Part shown: positions 51,340 through 60,318 of the stretch, piece by piece | How the letters are laid out: each line of letters starts with the position of its first letter | Position numbering within the stretch: position 1 is the stretch's first letter | NCBI RefSeq assembly: GCF_041505935.1 | Contig: NZ_CP140110.1 | Source of the DNA: Fervidobacterium_A thailandense | GTDB taxonomy: Bacteria > Thermotogota > Thermotogae > Thermotogales > Fervidobacteriaceae | Direction: 5' to 3' (one strand) | Length of the DNA stretch: 64,000 nt | The notes under the pieces: generated by a model | The model's database searches: none | What the model saw: the letters and a program-made list of their open reading frames with translations, nothing else | Told to the model about the DNA's origin: nothing | Program-made: the position numbers and the translations under genes

Positions 51340-53813
51340 CACCTCTTTCTCAGTCTTGGGTTAACGATTTCTTCAAGGCCTCTACCGAGGAAGTAGAACG
51401 CCGAACAGAAGACGGTGATCGCACCACCGGCCGGTACCCATAGCCACCAATAAGCTCCGATGTTACCCGAGCCAAGGTATCCGGAACTCCAGACGGTGTT
51501 TATCATCAATCCCCAGGACATTCGTACCTTCATAAGCCCGAAGAAGCTCAGAACAGCCTCGGAGAACACCGCACCCGTAACGTTGAACATCATGTACAGG
51601 AACGAAAGTGGCATAACGTTCGGAATTATGTGATTGAATATGATGTACGCATGGCTACCGCCGGAGACACGCGCGGCATCTATGTAAGGTTTGACCTTGA
51701 CAGTCAGCGCCTGTGCCTTGAGAACGAGCGTAATTCCACCGAAACCTCCAAGCAAACCGAGTATCAGGGCAAGTTTAAACAGGTTCATCGTCATGAATCC
51801 GGAAAGAACAATCAGGAACGCAATTGTCGGGAAGAGCATCATGAGGTCTGCAATTCGCATGAAGATTGCATCGACAACTCCTCCGTAATATGCCGACGCC
51901 GTTCCGATGATCGTACCAACTGTAACGGTTATCAACGCCGCAAGAACACCGAGTACGAACTCGCTCGGAGTACTCACCATAAGCTGTACAAGTACATCTC
52001 TACCCACTGGATCCGTTCCAAGCCAGTGCCATCTACTTGGTGGAAGCGGATGACCTATACCGATCTTGTTCGTAATCGACATCGTGTTGAATATCTCGAT
52101 CAATTTCTTTTCCGCAAAACTCTTGTTCCACGCGGTCTTCTGTTTCTTCTCAATATCGGACGGTTTCTTAACATTGTTCCACTCGGAAGGATCGGAGAGA
52201 TTCTTAACATGTTCGTTCACGAGCGTTTCGTAAATCTCATCGTCTATGTCTCCCTCACCTATGAGGAATCTCACAGCCTCAACAGGTTCCTGGAAGTTCT
52301 TCAGCTTTTCCACAATATCCATCCGTCGGAAATCATCAAGTTGGGAGTACTCTATATTGTTTATCACCTTCTGCAACTTGTTGGTGCCAGCGAACGCGTA
52401 AGCCATCAGCGAAACAACCGGATCCGACAGAGACGCTATAACCTTTGAGCCAAGTGTTTCGTAGGCCCCTGGAACGTCTTTCGTACCAAGAAGACTCGCC
52501 ATAAAAGTCCTTGCCATCGCGATCTTGAGGAAGATATTGTTGAGTTGCGCAACGTAGCCTTTCCGTACCTCACGAGATATCTCCGAGAGCTTCTCTTCGA
52601 GCTTTGCCCTGTACTCCGGGCCGATATCAACGGATATTTTGGCAAGTTCCATACCCGAGTATATCTCAAGGAACTTTTCAACATCTTCAACTTTGACATC
52701 GAAACCAAGCTCACCAATCTCTTTCAAGACGTTGGTGACACTCGTACGCGCCTTATCCAACGCTGGTCTCAGTATTTCAGGATTATCAAGGTTCGAGAGT
52801 TTGGACTCGGCAATCGCTATTAAATCCTTAAAACGTGAGCTTTCCAACGCTTTCCTGAGTTCCTCGTTTTCCTTTGAGAGTACGATAATATCCGATATTA
52901 GTGTGAACGCCGCCGCGTTGACCAATCCGGAAACCGGAACGCTTTCGTTGGCTATGATTTCCATAAGTTGCGTGTTCGAAGATACATTTACCTGGCCACC
53001 TTTTGAACTCTCGCCAGCAATTCTTCGTGCAACTTCCAAAACCTTCTCTTCAGCCTGCTTGACTTCTTCCTCGCTATAGGATCCGCTGGCAATTTGCTCG
53101 AACTCCGCAACGAGTTCCGAGTTGTTCCTATTAAGACCTCTGAACCACAAAAGCACGCGGGAAAATTCGTCCGTATCCTTGTATGGGGATATTGCTATCG
53201 CAAGCGTTTTGTAGTCAACGTTCTCCAAAAGCCTTGAGAAATCACCGAACGAGAAACGGTCCCTGTTACCAACGTCTCTCACCGAGGTAATCGCAGCAAC
53301 CTTTATCACACCTTTATCGACGAGTTCGGAGATACTCGTCTGGAAATACATTCTCTCTTTGGTTGGTATGTAACTGTCGGCAATCGTGTCGAGGAAATGC
53401 CTCATGCTATCCGGGGCATAGGTACTCATAATCTCGTATTGTGCGTTCCTGACCAAATCTTCCATACGTGCCCTGAAGTCTTCACCTTGGTCCATGAACG
53501 AATAAACCCATAGTTGTGCAGCTGGTATCTCTATTCCCTTTATTAAGTTCTGCGAGGAGAGGAAATCCGTGATGTACTTTGATGAAAGCACGCGATTATC
53601 GAGCCCGATAACCGGATCGTAGATGCTCGGATCAAGTAGGTTGAGTACGATGGGTGACAAGGCCCCGAATATACCAAAAGCGATAATCACCCAAAGGCCG
53701 AACATCCCCATCTTGCTCTCTCTAAACAACGCCCAATTCTTCTTAAAGTTCTTTATAAACAACTTAAACTTTATCTTCGCTATCGATTCCCTCTTCAAAG
53801 CAGCTTGTACCAT
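51339..53813 (-). CDS. OppC/DppC-type permease with a ~500-residue extracytoplasmic insertion
   Basis: 824 residues, while ordinary OppC/DppC permeases are about 280-320. Residues ~37-62 are the first membrane helix (GMFGLWVIIAFGIFGALSPIV). The normal next landmark, HWLGTDPVGRDVL, does not come until ~596, and from there to the end is a normal permease core with five helices and EAA loop YIDAARVSGGSHAYIIFNHIIPN (key ~718). The intervening ~510 residues are soluble, helical and contain long coiled-coil-like runs; by topology they lie outside the cytoplasm. No stop or frameshift interrupts it. ATG at 53813 follows GAGGTGAAAAGTG. The insertion is part of the gene, not a fusion artefact visible in sequence. 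Confidence 0.9.
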   Translation of the reverse strand: MVQAALKRESIAKIKFKLFIKNFKKNWALFRESKMGMFGLWVIIAFGIFGALSPIVLNLLDPSIYDPVIGLDNRVLSSKYITDFLSSQNLIKGIEIPAAQLWVYSFMDQGEDFRARMEDLVRNAQYEIMSTYAPDSMRHFLDTIADSYIPTKERMYFQTSISELVDKGVIKVAAITSVRDVGNRDRFSFGDFSRLLENVDYKTLAIAISPYKDTDEFSRVLLWFRGLNRNNSELVAEFEQIASGSYSEEEVKQAEEKVLEVARRIAGESSKGGQVNVSSNTQLMEIIANESVPVSGLVNAAAFTLISDIIVLSKENEELRKALESSRFKDLIAIAESKLSNLDNPEILRPALDKARTSVTNVLKEIGELGFDVKVEDVEKFLEIYSGMELAKISVDIGPEYRAKLEEKLSEISREVRKGYVAQLNNIFLKIAMARTFMASLLGTKDVPGAYETLGSKVIASLSDPVVSLMAYAFAGTNKLQKVINNIEYSQLDDFRRMDIVEKLKNFQEPVEAVRFLIGEGDIDDEIYETLVNEHVKNLSDPSEWNNVKKPSDIEKKQKTAWNKSFAEKKLIEIFNTMSITNKIGIGHPLPPSRWHWLGTDPVGRDVLVQLMVSTPSEFVLGVLAALITVTVGTIIGTASAYYGGVVDAIFMRIADLMMLFPTIAFLIVLSGFMTMNLFKLALILGLLGGFGGITLVLKAQALTVKVKPYIDAARVSGGSHAYIIFNHIIPNVMPLSFLYMMFNVTGAVFSEAVLSFFGLMKVRMSWGLMINTVWSSGYLGSGNIGAYWWLWVPAGGAITVFCSAFYFLGRGLEEIVNPRLRKR

Positions 53814-53831
53814 CACTTTTCACCTCTTCCA

Positions 53832-55217
53832 TCAGTATCTTATTCGAGGATCTAAGAACGCGTAAAGTATGTCGGCCACAAGGTGCGCGAGAAGAACGAG
53901 TACACCGGTGAAGACGAGACAACCTATTGCAAGAGGTGTATCCTGAGCCGTTGTTGCTTCCAGAAGTGTCAATCCCATGCCCTTCCAGGAGAACATCGTC
54001 TCGGTGATGACTCCACCACTAACCGTGGAAGCAAGCCCTATGACAAAGCTCGTCATGAGGGGTAAAAGAGCCGTTCTTGCCGCGTGCTTATCTCTAATTA
54101 CCTTATCTGGAAGCCCTTTCGCACGTGCCGTCGTGATGTAGTCTTCTTTTATGACCTCGAGCATTGTGTCCCTCATAACGAGCATATCTCCTGCAAAGTG
54201 TAATGTCACGAGCGCTATAACAGGTAACGCCAAATGATGAATTATATCGAGTGCGTATGTTCCCATACCATTCGTTGCCCAATAAATGAACGCAACAACC
54301 ACTCCACCAATGACAAATCCCCAAATCGCGGTTCTCTTGGCCCTTATCGTCTTCAACCTACCGGCAACCACAATGCCGATGATCCACATAATGAGCATGA
54401 ACAATTCCGTGAGGAGCAATCTGATGAACACCGCCTGCGCACTGAACGGTGCATCAAACCATTTTGCCGGTGTAATGAAACCTGAAAGCGGGAAGAGTCT
54501 CAACGTAACGGCAAACAACCAAATGAGTATGAGCATGTAGAACGGCGTGAATATCGTCCAGAAGACGATACCAACGAACGTTGCCATTTTATCCGTCAGC
54601 CCACCACGCTTCCAGGCAATTCTTTTTCCAAGGTCGAATCCCAAAAGGAAGGACAAGACAGAACTTGCAAGGAAAAGGAACAAAGTTCGCGGCAATCTCT
54701 CGGCGATGATTTCCTCAACACGCTTTGGATATTCGCTGAAAGAGATGCCAAGCTCAAGATTGAAGAAGTTTTTCATGTGTTTGTAATACTTAACGTACCA
54801 CGGGTCGTCAACTCCGAAGAGTTGTTTCATCCGCTCGTAAACTTCGGGATTTTGCCTAATCTTTGGATCCTGGAGGAATTTCGTGGTGTAATCTCCGGGC
54901 ATCGCAAGGAAGATGAAGAAGACAACGGTAACGTATATAACGAGTAGCAAAACAATTTGTGCGAGCCTGTTTCGGATAAATTTTGAAAGCCCTGAGAGGT
55001 TGAAGCCGTAGAAATAGATAATAGGTGCGAGAATGTAGTTAAACCGCGGACTAAAAAGGTAAAGGTATCTAAAATTTGTGAGCGCTCCGTAATAGAGCGC
55101 AAGTGAGATGGCCAAAAATATGTAATTTTGTGGAGCCTTACCTTTATAAATCGCGTAAACCACACCGAGTGCTGGCAAAACGCCTGCAAACACGATGATT
55201 AAGACCGGATTTGTCAT
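53832..55217 (-). CDS. OppB/DppB-type permease with N-terminal and internal extensions
   Basis: 461 residues against ~310-340 for usual OppB. About 85 extra N-terminal residues form two to three hydrophobic segments before the normal start region (SKFIRNRLAQIVLLLVIYVTVVFFIF). A further segment after FIRLLLTELFMLIMWIIGIVV (~275-330) is also additional. The EAA loop is YITTARAKGLPDKVIRDKHAARTALLP (key ~365-375). ATG at 55217 follows GGAGAGGTGAAG. Both permeases of this operon are therefore enlarged, and they may have grown together. A weak hairpin lies between this gene and the binding protein. Confidence 0.9.
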   Translation of the reverse strand: MTNPVLIIVFAGVLPALGVVYAIYKGKAPQNYIFLAISLALYYGALTNFRYLYLFSPRFNYILAPIIYFYGFNLSGLSKFIRNRLAQIVLLLVIYVTVVFFIFLAMPGDYTTKFLQDPKIRQNPEVYERMKQLFGVDDPWYVKYYKHMKNFFNLELGISFSEYPKRVEEIIAERLPRTLFLFLASSVLSFLLGFDLGKRIAWKRGGLTDKMATFVGIVFWTIFTPFYMLILIWLFAVTLRLFPLSGFITPAKWFDAPFSAQAVFIRLLLTELFMLIMWIIGIVVAGRLKTIRAKRTAIWGFVIGGVVVAFIYWATNGMGTYALDIIHHLALPVIALVTLHFAGDMLVMRDTMLEVIKEDYITTARAKGLPDKVIRDKHAARTALLPLMTSFVIGLASTVSGGVITETMFSWKGMGLTLLEATTAQDTPLAIGCLVFTGVLVLLAHLVADILYAFLDPRIRY

Positions 55218-55261
55218 CTTCACCTCTCCTTTTCTCAGAGTTCACCAAGACTTTACCAATT

Positions 55262-55286
55262 AAACCTCCCCCCTTGCGGGGGGAGG
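55262..55286 (-). terminator. Intra-operon hairpin after the binding-protein gene
   Basis: A perfect 9-bp G/C stem (CCTCCCCCC with GGGGGGAGG) around a 4-base loop, with a weak tail (TTTAATT) on the minus strand. It lies between the binding protein gene and oppB and probably reduces, but does not stop, transcription of the rest of the operon. Confidence 0.65.
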
Positions 55287-55309
55287 ACAAGGGATATTTC
55301 AGGAAACTA

Positions 55310-57130
55310 TTACTGAACTTTCCTGACGTTTTCCGGGAATCCGTAGTAGTTGTTGATTCCACCGAGTACTGTTTCGTACGGGAACTTGATGCTGGTTCTG
55401 TAAGCCTCGATCATCGGGTTCGTGAAGACAACAATGTATGGCAGGTCTTCTGCAAGGATCTTCTGAGCTTCGAATATTGCTTTCCTTGCCTGTTCGAAGT
55501 TGTCGGCAAATTCGAATTCGTCGATGAGAGCATCGAATTCTGGGTTAGCGTAACCAGGTGTGTTGTTCCCTTCCGGTGCCATTTCCGCGCTGTGGAAGAA
55601 GGACCTGAAGTACGTTGGTATTCTTCCGATACCCCAACCAAGGTAGTACATGTCAAAGTTGACCTCGTCAAACGCCCTGGTAACGATTTCGTTGAAGTCC
55701 GTAAGTTTCAGTTTGATTGGAATACCAATGTTCTTCGCCCATTGTTCGATGTACATAGCCGTCTGAGCCCTCATTGGGTCGTAGTCCATACCCGGTGACA
55801 AGAACTCGATTTCTGGGACTGGTTTTCCGTCTGGACCTCTCAAACCTTTACCGGGGGTCTTAACCGGGTTCTTCGTATCTTTTGGATCGATAACAGGTTC
55901 AACATCCCACTTGAATCCTGCCTTCTTGAGCAAGCTGACGGCAAGTTGATACCTTTCGCCCATGCTCAGACCTTCACCGATCGTCTTAACAGCGGAGTTG
56001 TACCAGAATGTGTTCGCCGGTGGAACCGGTGTTGCAAGTGGTATAGCCCTTCCCTGGAGCACTTGGTTGCAGAGGAAGTCGCGGTCAACAAGAGCGGCAA
56101 CGGCTTGCCTGAATTCTTTAACACTCATCGGGAACTTCCTCATGTTGAACGCGATGTACCTGAACCCAAGTTGCGGGTTGGAGACAACCTTTATATCCTT
56201 CTGACCCCTGAGCTGTTCCGCTTCTCCGGCCGTTAATCCAACTGGGTTGTAGATGTAATCAATATCACCGGCAATCAGAGCTTGGATAGCAACTTGCTTG
56301 TTACCGTAGATTTTGTAAACAATGGTGTTCACGTACGGACCGTTGACAACTTCCAGATCCACTGGACCAGTTGGTTTTGGATTGTCGCTCTGCCATCTGA
56401 ATCCGGTCTTCGGGTTCACGATCGCAAAGCCACCGTTCTTGTAGTAGATGCTCTTTTCGCCGAACGCCCAGTATTTGTCATCGGAAACTTGTTTCGTAAC
56501 CTGAGCAAATGCACCTTTTTCGATCTTTCCAAGGTTCAACGCGGTGATACCTGGATCGATGACTTCCTGTGCAAGTAGCCACTTCACAGGATCCTTTTGT
56601 TTCTTAGCCTTTTCAACGATTGGTTTCCAGTAGTTGCTACAAACGATCGTGGTCATGAGCGTGTCGTAGAATATCCTGATGGTTCTCTTTTCCTTGAAGT
56701 AGAACTTAACTGTCCATTGGTCGATCTTCTCAACTTTCTCAGGCTCGTAAGCTCCGCTCCAGTTTCCACCGGGGATCTTCATCTCTTTAACGGTTGTGTA
56801 CGTGAACACAACGTCATCCGCTGTGAACGGTGCACCGTTGGACCAGCGCATGTCCCTTCTAAGCTTGACTGTAACGGTCCACATGTTGCCTTCTTTAACA
56901 AGCTTTGGAATTTCCGTTGCTGCAGCTGGAATGAGCATACCATCCTTGTTCATACCGAGTATCGACGGATACTTCCAAAGCTGGACAGCGAAGTTCCAGC
57001 TCGTTGAACCAGCACCGAGCAGGTTCCACACGTTCGTTGTCGTGATGTCTGCAAAGATACCGTAGTTGACCTGCGTTGCAAGTAAGAGTGCTCCGACTAA
57101 CAACAGTCCAAGGAGAACAAGCTTCTTCAC
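55310..57130 (-). CDS. Family-5 ABC solute-binding protein heading the opp operon
   Basis: 606 residues. Signal peptide (KKLVLLGLLLVGALLLATQ). SBP_bac_5 motifs: LRRDMRWSNGAPFTADDVVFTYT (~95-117), VEKIDQWTVKFYF (~135), AVAALVDRDFLCNQVLQGRAI (~345). Family members in Thermotogae commonly bind oligosaccharides such as beta-glucans or cellobiose; the gene order binding protein-B-C-D-F here matches those sugar-type operons. The start is GTG after GGAGGGGTTCGC. The ligand cannot be read from sequence. Confidence 0.93.
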   Translation of the reverse strand: MKKLVLLGLLLVGALLLATQVNYGIFADITTTNVWNLLGAGSTSWNFAVQLWKYPSILGMNKDGMLIPAAATEIPKLVKEGNMWTVTVKLRRDMRWSNGAPFTADDVVFTYTTVKEMKIPGGNWSGAYEPEKVEKIDQWTVKFYFKEKRTIRIFYDTLMTTIVCSNYWKPIVEKAKKQKDPVKWLLAQEVIDPGITALNLGKIEKGAFAQVTKQVSDDKYWAFGEKSIYYKNGGFAIVNPKTGFRWQSDNPKPTGPVDLEVVNGPYVNTIVYKIYGNKQVAIQALIAGDIDYIYNPVGLTAGEAEQLRGQKDIKVVSNPQLGFRYIAFNMRKFPMSVKEFRQAVAALVDRDFLCNQVLQGRAIPLATPVPPANTFWYNSAVKTIGEGLSMGERYQLAVSLLKKAGFKWDVEPVIDPKDTKNPVKTPGKGLRGPDGKPVPEIEFLSPGMDYDPMRAQTAMYIEQWAKNIGIPIKLKLTDFNEIVTRAFDEVNFDMYYLGWGIGRIPTYFRSFFHSAEMAPEGNNTPGYANPEFDALIDEFEFADNFEQARKAIFEAQKILAEDLPYIVVFTNPMIEAYRTSIKFPYETVLGGINNYYGFPENVRKVQ

Positions 57131-57206
57131 GCGAACCCCTCCCTTTTTTAAGATAAGGCCAACGGCCCCTTAATGGCTATGAACACAAACTTCACCATGC
57201 AACTAT

Positions 57207-57236
57207 ATTATACTACAAAGCCGATTCCAGAGGCAA
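57207..57236 (-). promoter_or_regulatory. Promoter of the opp operon
   Basis: On the minus strand TTGCCT (57236-57231), an 18-base spacer and TATAAT (57212-57207) precede the binding-protein gene by about 77 bases. A small inverted repeat (GGCCGTTGGCC) lies in the leader near 57152-57162. Confidence 0.6.
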
Positions 57237-57240
57237 GACT

Positions 57241-57632
57241 TTCCGAAATTCTATTATCACATTTTTGAAAACAATTTTTTTGCAAAACAGCCACAAATAA
57301 CACGAAGCATAAAATCCGAACAAATTTTGGGAATCTGGTCCTCTTTCGCAAATGTTTGTGATAAAATAGATTTGAACTTGGAAAATATCTGTTGAACACT
57401 GAGTTCCATCATCGGATTTTTAACCCGTACCCGAGTCTGTTCGACGATATGATTAGAGTTTGCTGATAGAGGGTATACCCCTCGTCCTTAAACAAAAATC
57501 TCGGTCTTTGAAATCATCCTTCGGCTCGCAAAAACGCTGTTTTTCTCAGCTTTGCCAAAACATCATCCCCGCTGCTCTCGCAGCTTGACTTCTTCAGTAT
57601 TCCACTTTCATTTACTCAACACGCTCCACAAC
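57241..57632. other. Non-coding stretch between the opp promoter and the IS transposase
   Basis: About 390 bases with no convincing gene. It includes a palindromic GGTATACC (57471-57478). A weak promoter-like TAAAAT (57362-57367) lies in the first part, pointing right. The later part probably belongs to the insertion sequence that carries the transposase. Confidence 0.4.
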
Positions 57633-58738
57633 TCAGCCAAACGCAAATAGCTCTTCAAAATGATTCACCAGGTACTCCACCAGTGGTCTTTGTATCTTCA
57701 CCCAGTCTCCTGGCTCTTGCATTCTCAACTTCCGCTTGATGTTGTGGAGCACAACGAACGCTTTGATGTACTCAATCACGTTCGATAACTTCTTGAATCC
57801 TCTTCTGATTTGTGTGAACATCGCAAGAAGGCTGTTTCTGGATTCTACCGCTTGATTTACTCTGGAGCTGATGGTTTTGTGGGAAATGTTCAGATACTCA
57901 CAGGCTTGAGCGTATGAGGTTAATCCATCAGATAGCACAAGCTTAGGCTGACAAGGGGATATTAGCTTGATGGCTTGGAGCGTATCACGGTTGAGAGAGA
58001 CACGGAAGTTAGCAATCAGGTAGTTATCGAAGCTAACGGCAAGGAAGACATAGACAGTATCGGTCTTTCCCTTTGAAGCGAGTTTTTCGAACTTTTCATC
58101 GACACAAAGGACCTCAAAATGGATGGGAGTAAACTTGATGGCAGAAGAGAGTGCTTTTATCCAGCGGTAGATGGTAGAAACACTCGGGGAGTAGCCGTTG
58201 AGAGATAGGACGTTTCTGATTTGTCTGAATGAGAGGTTAGAGAAGAAGAGGATGAAGGCAAGAAGGCAGATGAAGAGAGGATAGTTTGGGGAGAAAGGCA
58301 GGATATTGGTTTGAGGAGAGGAGTTTTTGAGTAAGTAAACGTTAGACTTATACTTGCATTTACGGCAGCGGAAACGGACGAAAGAAGAGCGAATTTTGTA
58401 GATTTCCATGGTAGTGTTGCAGTGAGGGCACCTGGGGTAGGAGAAGTTGAAGAGCTTGTTAGGGTTGGGTGAGCGAGAGGCCTTTGGGAAGGAGAAAGTG
58501 CGTTTGCAGCTTTGGCAGATGAAGCTGAAGACCTGGGTAAGGGAGCCGTCAGGAGCACGGCGAAAGTAGCGGGAATTGACGTAGACTTTGGGATGATGGC
58601 AGTAAGGACAAGAGGGTCTTTGAGGAAGGTTGAGTTTTCTAGGCATAGGGTATACCTCCTTTCGTGGGGTGGAGGGGGGTGTACCCCTTTTTAAGGAATT
58701 ATACAACAATTCGGTGGGTTTTCATAATTTCATGGAAC
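57403..58738 (-). mobile_element. Insertion sequence with zinc-ribbon DDE transposase; ends tentative
   Basis: The transposase gene lies inside this span. GTTCCAT at 57403-57409 and ATGGAAC at 58732-58738 are inverted, and partly similar sequence continues inward (AACCC and CCGA blocks), so they may mark the ends. No target duplication was found and the match is weak, so the limits are a guess. The element lies directly upstream of the HD phosphohydrolase gene. Confidence 0.35.
57633..58646 (-). CDS. Transposase with double zinc ribbon and IS6-like DDE core
   Basis: 337 residues. Two to three N-terminal zinc motifs (CPYCHH...CQSCKRT, ~14-50; CPHCNT...CRKCKYK, ~75-104) are followed by a DDE domain: the first Asp in LCVDEKFEKLASKG (~182-195), the second in LVLSDGLTSYAQ (~240-251) and the Glu in VESRNSLLAMFTQIRRGFKKL (key ~270). 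The pattern is closest to the IS6/IS240-like catalytic fold with an added ribbon. ATG at 58646 follows AAGGAGGTATACCCT. No frameshift is visible, so it may be active. Base composition is more A/T rich than neighbours. Confidence 0.82.
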   Translation of the reverse strand: MPRKLNLPQRPSCPYCHHPKVYVNSRYFRRAPDGSLTQVFSFICQSCKRTFSFPKASRSPNPNKLFNFSYPRCPHCNTTMEIYKIRSSFVRFRCRKCKYKSNVYLLKNSSPQTNILPFSPNYPLFICLLAFILFFSNLSFRQIRNVLSLNGYSPSVSTIYRWIKALSSAIKFTPIHFEVLCVDEKFEKLASKGKTDTVYVFLAVSFDNYLIANFRVSLNRDTLQAIKLISPCQPKLVLSDGLTSYAQACEYLNISHKTISSRVNQAVESRNSLLAMFTQIRRGFKKLSNVIEYIKAFVVLHNIKRKLRMQEPGDWVKIQRPLVEYLVNHFEELFAFG

Positions 58739-58770
58739 AGTCTACCGTACCCTCCAGGAGGTGCTTTTTT

Positions 58771-60267
58771 GTGTACTACAAAGTTTCAAGGGATCCGATA
58801 TACTCGGAAATAATGCTTTATCCCACGGAGATACTCATAATCGATACAAAGGCGATGCAACGTCTAAGATACCTCAGCCAACTTGTTGGCTCGGAGTACG
58901 TTTATCCCGGTGCCACACACACCCGATTTGCGCATTCTCTCGGCGTGATGCACCTGGCAGGAATATATGCCGAACGGCTGTACGATTCACCAGACAAGGT
59001 TAGGATACTCCGACTCGCCGGACTGCTCCACGACATTGGTCATGGACCGTTCAGTCATCAGTTCGACGACGTTGTTTACAAAAAACTCGGTTTCCGCGAC
59101 GGACACGACGAGTACAGGCACAAGCTTTTGAAGGAATACTTTCCAAAGGAGTTGGCAAAAAAGTTTAAAGAAGCTCCCGAGAAGTTGCGCGAAGCGGTGG
59201 TCGAGGACCTAAGGTTAACGATAGGTGAACTTTCCACAGATATGGAGGAAAACTTCGCCATCCTCATGAACGAGGTTTCAAAGGTTTACGAGGGAGAAAC
59301 ATCCGGTACGATCGACTTTGCCATCGTCCAAGGTCCCCTCGGTGCGGATCGACTCGATTTCGTTCTTAGGGACTCATATTATGCCGGAACGAGAGGTTTC
59401 GGAACAGGCTCGATAGATCGTTTGATTCGCAACTCGAGGATCGTAAAAAAGGAAGGTCGGGAGATACTGGCTTACGACTCAAAGGTCGTCGACGAGATAT
59501 ACACTATCCTCTTTGGTAGATTTATGATGTACAAGAACGTTTACTTCCACAAGACCTCCCGAGCGGTCGATATGATGATTCAAGAACTCCTCGAGCTCTC
59601 GTACAAGGCCCTCAGGCTTGATGAACGCGTGATGAGTATCGAATCGTTCTTGGATTTGACTGATCAAACTATCATGAACGAAATCGTTTGCAAGTTCAAC
59701 GAACTTGTTGAACTCTACGGTGGCAATGAAGATACGAAAGAAAGTCTGCTGAAGTACGAAATTGACCTACAACCCTTGGAGCTTGATATAGTGATGGCTT
59801 ACGAAATCGTCGAGCGACTCAAATCGAGGAACCTGTGGAAGTTGGTACTCGAAACCCCGTTCTCCATCGAAGGTGTGGACCCCACCTTGGTGAGCCAGGG
59901 TATCGCCAGTGACTTACTGCAAAAGATAAGACTAAAGCTAGAGCGCTCTATTGACGTAGCCGATGAGGAGGATAGGAAACAAATTTTAAACATACTGAGC
60001 AACTTCGACGAGATATTCAAAGTAGACACACCTTACAAGCTAACGATCGTGCATCCGGAGGAATTTCTGAGAAGCAATATATACATCATAAAGAAAAACC
60101 ACCTGATGACCTTCGAAGAGTACGTTAAGAACTACCCCGCGTACAATTTTATGAGAAGCAACATGATCCAAATAATCAGAATCTACGTAACTAAAGACAT
60201 ACGCGACTTGCTTGAAAAATACAAAGTCCTTCCGGAAACATCACTTGAGCTAACCACAAGATGGTAA
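58771..60267 (+). CDS. HD-domain phosphohydrolase, dNTPase-like
   Basis: 498 residues. Metal-binding HD motifs are clear: THTRFAHSLGVMHLAG (~48-63), LLHDIGHGPFSHQFD (~83-97) and the third Asp in GPLGADRLDF (~190-199). This resembles the SpoT/dGTPase-like YwfO group, which hydrolyses (d)NTPs, often with allosteric nucleotide control. The start is GTG at 58771 after CCAGGAGGTGC; the frame is open upstream into the IS but without a proper start. It lies right beside the right end of the IS, so its original promoter may have been separated from it. Followed by panB. Confidence 0.85.
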   Translation: MYYKVSRDPIYSEIMLYPTEILIIDTKAMQRLRYLSQLVGSEYVYPGATHTRFAHSLGVMHLAGIYAERLYDSPDKVRILRLAGLLHDIGHGPFSHQFDDVVYKKLGFRDGHDEYRHKLLKEYFPKELAKKFKEAPEKLREAVVEDLRLTIGELSTDMEENFAILMNEVSKVYEGETSGTIDFAIVQGPLGADRLDFVLRDSYYAGTRGFGTGSIDRLIRNSRIVKKEGREILAYDSKVVDEIYTILFGRFMMYKNVYFHKTSRAVDMMIQELLELSYKALRLDERVMSIESFLDLTDQTIMNEIVCKFNELVELYGGNEDTKESLLKYEIDLQPLELDIVMAYEIVERLKSRNLWKLVLETPFSIEGVDPTLVSQGIASDLLQKIRLKLERSIDVADEEDRKQILNILSNFDEIFKVDTPYKLTIVHPEEFLRSNIYIIKKNHLMTFEEYVKNYPAYNFMRSNMIQIIRIYVTKDIRDLLEKYKVLPETSLELTTRW

Positions 60268-60318
60268 ACAAGATGGTAAACATGTCAAGTTCCATCGTCA
60301 AATGCAAGGAGGTTAGGT

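Noticed and set aside
52075..53621. OppC insertion considered as a mobile intein or intron
   Set aside because: No intein splice motifs (terminal HN, N-terminal Cys block) and no stop codons are seen; the segment reads as one continuous soluble domain.
57467..57482. GGTATACC palindromes at 57471 and 58648 considered as IS terminal repeats
   Set aside because: They are short, the flanking bases do not match as inverted repeats, and one overlaps the transposase SD.
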